Source: Dinghuibacter silviterrae (lineage in GTDB: Bacteria; Bacteroidota; Bacteroidia; Chitinophagales; Chitinophagaceae). Taken from it: a stretch of DNA of 64,000 nt. The translations under genes and the position numbers were made by a program. Of the stretch, positions 60,095-64,000 are shown piece after piece (position 1 is the first letter of the stretch; the number at the start of each line of letters is the position of its first letter). The DNA lies in contig NZ_SODV01000001.1 in NCBI RefSeq assembly GCF_004366355.1, forward strand, positions 2,356,001 to 2,420,000, given 5' to 3'. The notes below the pieces were generated by a model, which saw only the letters and a program-made list of their open reading frames with translations, was not told the DNA's origin and searched no databases.

Positions 60095-61384
60095 CTAGAC
60101 AAAGGCGCTCGACCCGGTGATCGATCTGCCCACGATCAGGGTATTGATCTCCTTGGTCCCCTCATAGCTGTAAATTGCCTCGGCGTCCGCTACGAAACGC
60201 GCCACGTCGTACTGGAGCAGGATCCCGTTGCCCCCCATGACCTCCCGGGCCCGGCTGACGATGTCCCGGGTGCGCAGGGTGCAGAAAACCTTGGCTAAGG
60301 AGGCGTGTTCGTCGGTGAGCTTACCCTCGTCCTGGAGCTGGGACAACCGGAAGACCATGGTTTGCATGGCCGTCAGGTTGGAGAGCATTTCCACGAGGTG
60401 GTTTTGGATGAGTTGGAAGGACGCGATGGGCCGGCCGAACTGTTTGCGCTGGCGTGTATAGGCCAGGGCGCTTTCGTAGGCGCCCCGGGCGCAGCCCACC
60501 GCTTCCCACGCGACCCCGGCCCGGGTCATGCGCAAGACTTTGGCGGTGTCCTTAAAAGTGTTGGCGTTTTGCAGCCGGTCCGACTCCTGTACCACACAGC
60601 TGCGCAGGGTGATCAGACCGTTCTGCACGATGCGCAGCGCCATTTTGTCCTCGATTTTTTCGACATCCAGCCCGGGGGTATCCTTTCTCAGGAGGAACCC
60701 CTTGACCTGTCCGTCGTCGAGGTCTTTGGCCCAGATAATGATGACGTCGGCAAAGGTGGCGTTGCCGATCCACTTCTTTTGCCCGTTTAAGACCCATCCG
60801 TCGCCTTGTCTTTTGGCAGTGGTCGTGAGCCCGCCTGCGGCGCCGGAGCCGACCTCGGGTTCCGTAAGGCCAAAGGCGCCGATGGTTTGGAGCTTTTGCA
60901 TCCGGGGGAGCCACTCCTGCTTCTGGGCTTCGGACCCCAGCAGGTAGATCGACCCCATCGCCAGCCCGCTTTGCACCCCGAAAAAGGTCGCGATGCTGGC
61001 GTCTACCCTGGCCATTTCCATCGCCAGGATGCCCTCCATGAGGAAGGGCAGGTGCGGGCAGCCGTACCCTTCATAGGTGACCCCGCAGACGTTCAGCTCC
61101 GCCAGGCGGGGGATGATCTCGAAGGGGAATTCGCCTTTTAGCCAGTACCGGTTGACAAGGGGCTTGACCTCGTTTTCCATAAATGTCCGCACCTTGAGCT
61201 GGAGGGCGCGCTGGTCGTCCGTCAGCGTATGGCCCAGGTGGTAAAAGTCGCCCTCGATAGGAGGGAGCTCCCTGGGTTTGTGGTCTCCACCTCCCACCAT
61301 TTTCATCAACTGATGAAGCTGTTTTTCATCCATATCTTTGAATAGATGATATGCTTGTCTGAGTTTAGAAAAAATAGATGCCAT
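60095..61384 (-). CDS. Acyl-CoA dehydrogenase, glutaryl-CoA dehydrogenase-like
   Basis: 429 residues from MASIFSKLRQ. The N-terminal helix domain (VRTFMENEVKPLVNRYW), the middle block GAFGLTEPEVGSGAAGGLTTTAK and WVLNGQKKWIGNATFADVIIIWAKD, and the C-terminal helices with FGRPIASFQLIQNHLVEML are as in glutaryl-CoA dehydrogenase. The catalytic base is Glu408 in YEGTKEINTL. Activity on glutaryl-CoA is inferred by family resemblance. The unusual N-terminal 40 residues (KDMDEKQLHQLMKMVGGG) are an extension. Confidence 0.88.
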   Translation of the reverse strand: MASIFSKLRQAYHLFKDMDEKQLHQLMKMVGGGDHKPRELPPIEGDFYHLGHTLTDDQRALQLKVRTFMENEVKPLVNRYWLKGEFPFEIIPRLAELNVCGVTYEGYGCPHLPFLMEGILAMEMARVDASIATFFGVQSGLAMGSIYLLGSEAQKQEWLPRMQKLQTIGAFGLTEPEVGSGAAGGLTTTAKRQGDGWVLNGQKKWIGNATFADVIIIWAKDLDDGQVKGFLLRKDTPGLDVEKIEDKMALRIVQNGLITLRSCVVQESDRLQNANTFKDTAKVLRMTRAGVAWEAVGCARGAYESALAYTRQRKQFGRPIASFQLIQNHLVEMLSNLTAMQTMVFRLSQLQDEGKLTDEHASLAKVFCTLRTRDIVSRAREVMGGNGILLQYDVARFVADAEAIYSYEGTKEINTLIVGRSITGSSAFV

Positions 61385-61418
61385 AAAAGGCAATCTACCA
61401 TTTTTAAACCGAAACCCC

Positions 61419-61426
61419 TACATTTG
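61419..61426 (+). promoter_or_regulatory. -7 element of metY
   Basis: TACATTTG matches TAnnTTTG and ends 25 bases before the ATG. No clear TTG is at the expected -33 site. No SAM riboswitch is evident in this short leader. Confidence 0.6.
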
Positions 61427-61448
61427 CATTAGTCCACCAAATTTATAG

Positions 61449-63243
<1,795 letters not shown>

Positions 63244-63295
63244 AAAACAGGCTAAGGGTATTTAAGTTGTCAGCAAAAATAGGGATTTGCATCCG

Positions 63296-64000
63296 TCAGG
63301 GATGCACCACCCGTACCTCTGTCCGCCTGTTTGCCTGGTGTTGTGTTTCCGCACAGGGGACGCCGTCGCTGCAACCGTTGACCAGCCTGGTTTCCCCGTA
63401 GCCCTGGGCGGTTACCCGCCGGGGGTCGATGCCGTGGGCAACGAGGTAGTTTTTAGCCGACACCGCCCTTTTTTGGGACAGGGCAAGGTTGTAGTCCCCG
63501 CTTCCCCGGGAATCCGTATGTGAGGACAACTCGATGGTTACCCCGGGGTATTCTTTGAGGTAGTCCACCAGCCCGTCGAGCACCCGGGCCGCGTCGGGCC
63601 GTATGTTCGCCTTGTCAAAGTCGTAGTAGAGGTTCCTCAGGACAAAGATGTCGCCGATGGCGGGGTTCTTTTGCAGGAGGATGCGGATGTGGAGGGTGTC
63701 CTGGGGGAACGCCGCCGTCGCCACGGCCCCGGCCTCGCCGGTTGCCGCCGTCGCCGCCCCGGTTTTTGCCGTGACCGCGCGCCCCGCATATCCTTGCCCG
63801 GAGGCGCTGTCGACATACGCCGCGTCCGGCTCCACGGGCTGGCTGGCCTCGCCGTTGTCCCCGGTGATGGTCGTATACTGCCGGTCCTTCGACGGCTGGC
63901 GAACGACCACGACGGCCCCGGGCACCGGCTTACCGGTGAAGCTATCCAACACGCGCGTGTGCAGGATGAGCTTGCCGGCCACACTTTGGGGCACGGCCCT
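63296..64000 (-). CDS. OmpA-family peptidoglycan-binding protein, 5' end cut
   Basis: The frame is open to the window edge, so the start lies outside. The visible 234 residues hold a carboxypeptidase-regulatory-like beta domain (about residues 10-60), an Ala/Thr-rich spacer and an OmpA C-terminal domain (NLYYDFDKANIRPDAARVLDGLVDYLKE in two pieces, SSHTDSRGSGDYNLALSQKRA, YGETRLVNGC, NRRTEVRV). The domain binds peptidoglycan and anchors the outer membrane. What lies upstream, often a WD40 or PD40 propeller, is not visible. Confidence 0.88.
   Translation of the reverse strand, partial: RAVPQSVAGKLILHTRVLDSFTGKPVPGAVVVVRQPSKDRQYTTITGDNGEASQPVEPDAAYVDSASGQGYAGRAVTAKTGAATAATGEAGAVATAAFPQDTLHIRILLQKNPAIGDIFVLRNLYYDFDKANIRPDAARVLDGLVDYLKEYPGVTIELSSHTDSRGSGDYNLALSQKRAVSAKNYLVAHGIDPRRVTAQGYGETRLVNGCSDGVPCAETQHQANRRTEVRVVHP

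Overview
The window looks like chromosomal DNA of a GC-rich member of the Bacteroidota, most likely family Chitinophagaceae (inference). The evidence is a SusC/SusD pair, several copies of the Bacteroidota promoter element TAnnTTTG, little sign of Shine-Dalgarno sequences, a CcmE with the CxxxY haem motif, DUF4294 and bacillithiol-related genes. I see no rRNA, tRNA, CRISPR array or insertion sequence. Genes are tightly packed; the longest stretch without a gene is about 180 bases.

Region 1 (1-5803): the 3' end of a secreted phosphoesterase gene converges on a very large SF1 helicase with a C-terminal nuclease domain.

Region 2 (5957-28346, all + strand): a 22-kb polysaccharide utilisation locus (PUL). 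In order it encodes a GH31 + alginate-lyase-family fusion, a GH29 alpha-fucosidase, SusC, SusD, a GH28 polygalacturonase-like enzyme, a GH105 + sorbosone-dehydrogenase fusion, a six-hairpin glycosidase, a YhcH/DUF386 protein, a LacI regulator, an AraC regulator, a GH36 alpha-galactosidase, and a DUF4350-like + SMP-30 propeller fusion. The enzyme set suggests a pectin-, gum- or mucilage-like glycan carrying uronic acid, fucose and galactose. Three of the proteins are unusual fusions, and two of those carry sugar-dehydrogenase or lactonase-type propellers. This suggests that glycan breakdown is coupled to periplasmic sugar oxidation. An identical 16-bp near-palindrome, CTGCAAACGATTGCAG, lies before susC and before the araC-type gene and is the obvious candidate operator of the LacI protein.

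Region 3 (28343-31082, - strand): a DUF4337 membrane protein, a secreted SMP-30 lactonase-like protein and aspartate kinase. Region 4 (31186-32675): an AbiEi/AbiEii type IV toxin-antitoxin pair with an AT-rich hairpin promoter.

Region 5 (32718-42213): mostly housekeeping genes: fructose-bisphosphatase, a CAP protein, an orphan ABC ATPase, an FKBP isomerase, a YfiT/DinB protein, a NUDIX hydrolase, a TPR protein, FolC, a TonB-like protein, and a divergent pair of a lipid kinase and an App1-type phosphatidate phosphatase.

Region 6 (42232-47602, - strand): a GH15-like protein that seems to have lost its catalytic motifs, strong intergenic hairpins, and an operon of a radical SAM protein, a membrane protein and an arginase-family enzyme.

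Region 7 (47655-64000): cytochrome c maturation (ccmE, ccmF), two small paralogous lipoproteins, DUF4294, bshB1, the agmatine-to-putrescine genes aguB and aguA, two acyl-CoA dehydrogenases, a YggS protein, an M20 peptidase, a serine hydrolase, metY, a membrane-anchored hypothetical, and a partial OmpA-family gene cut by the window edge.
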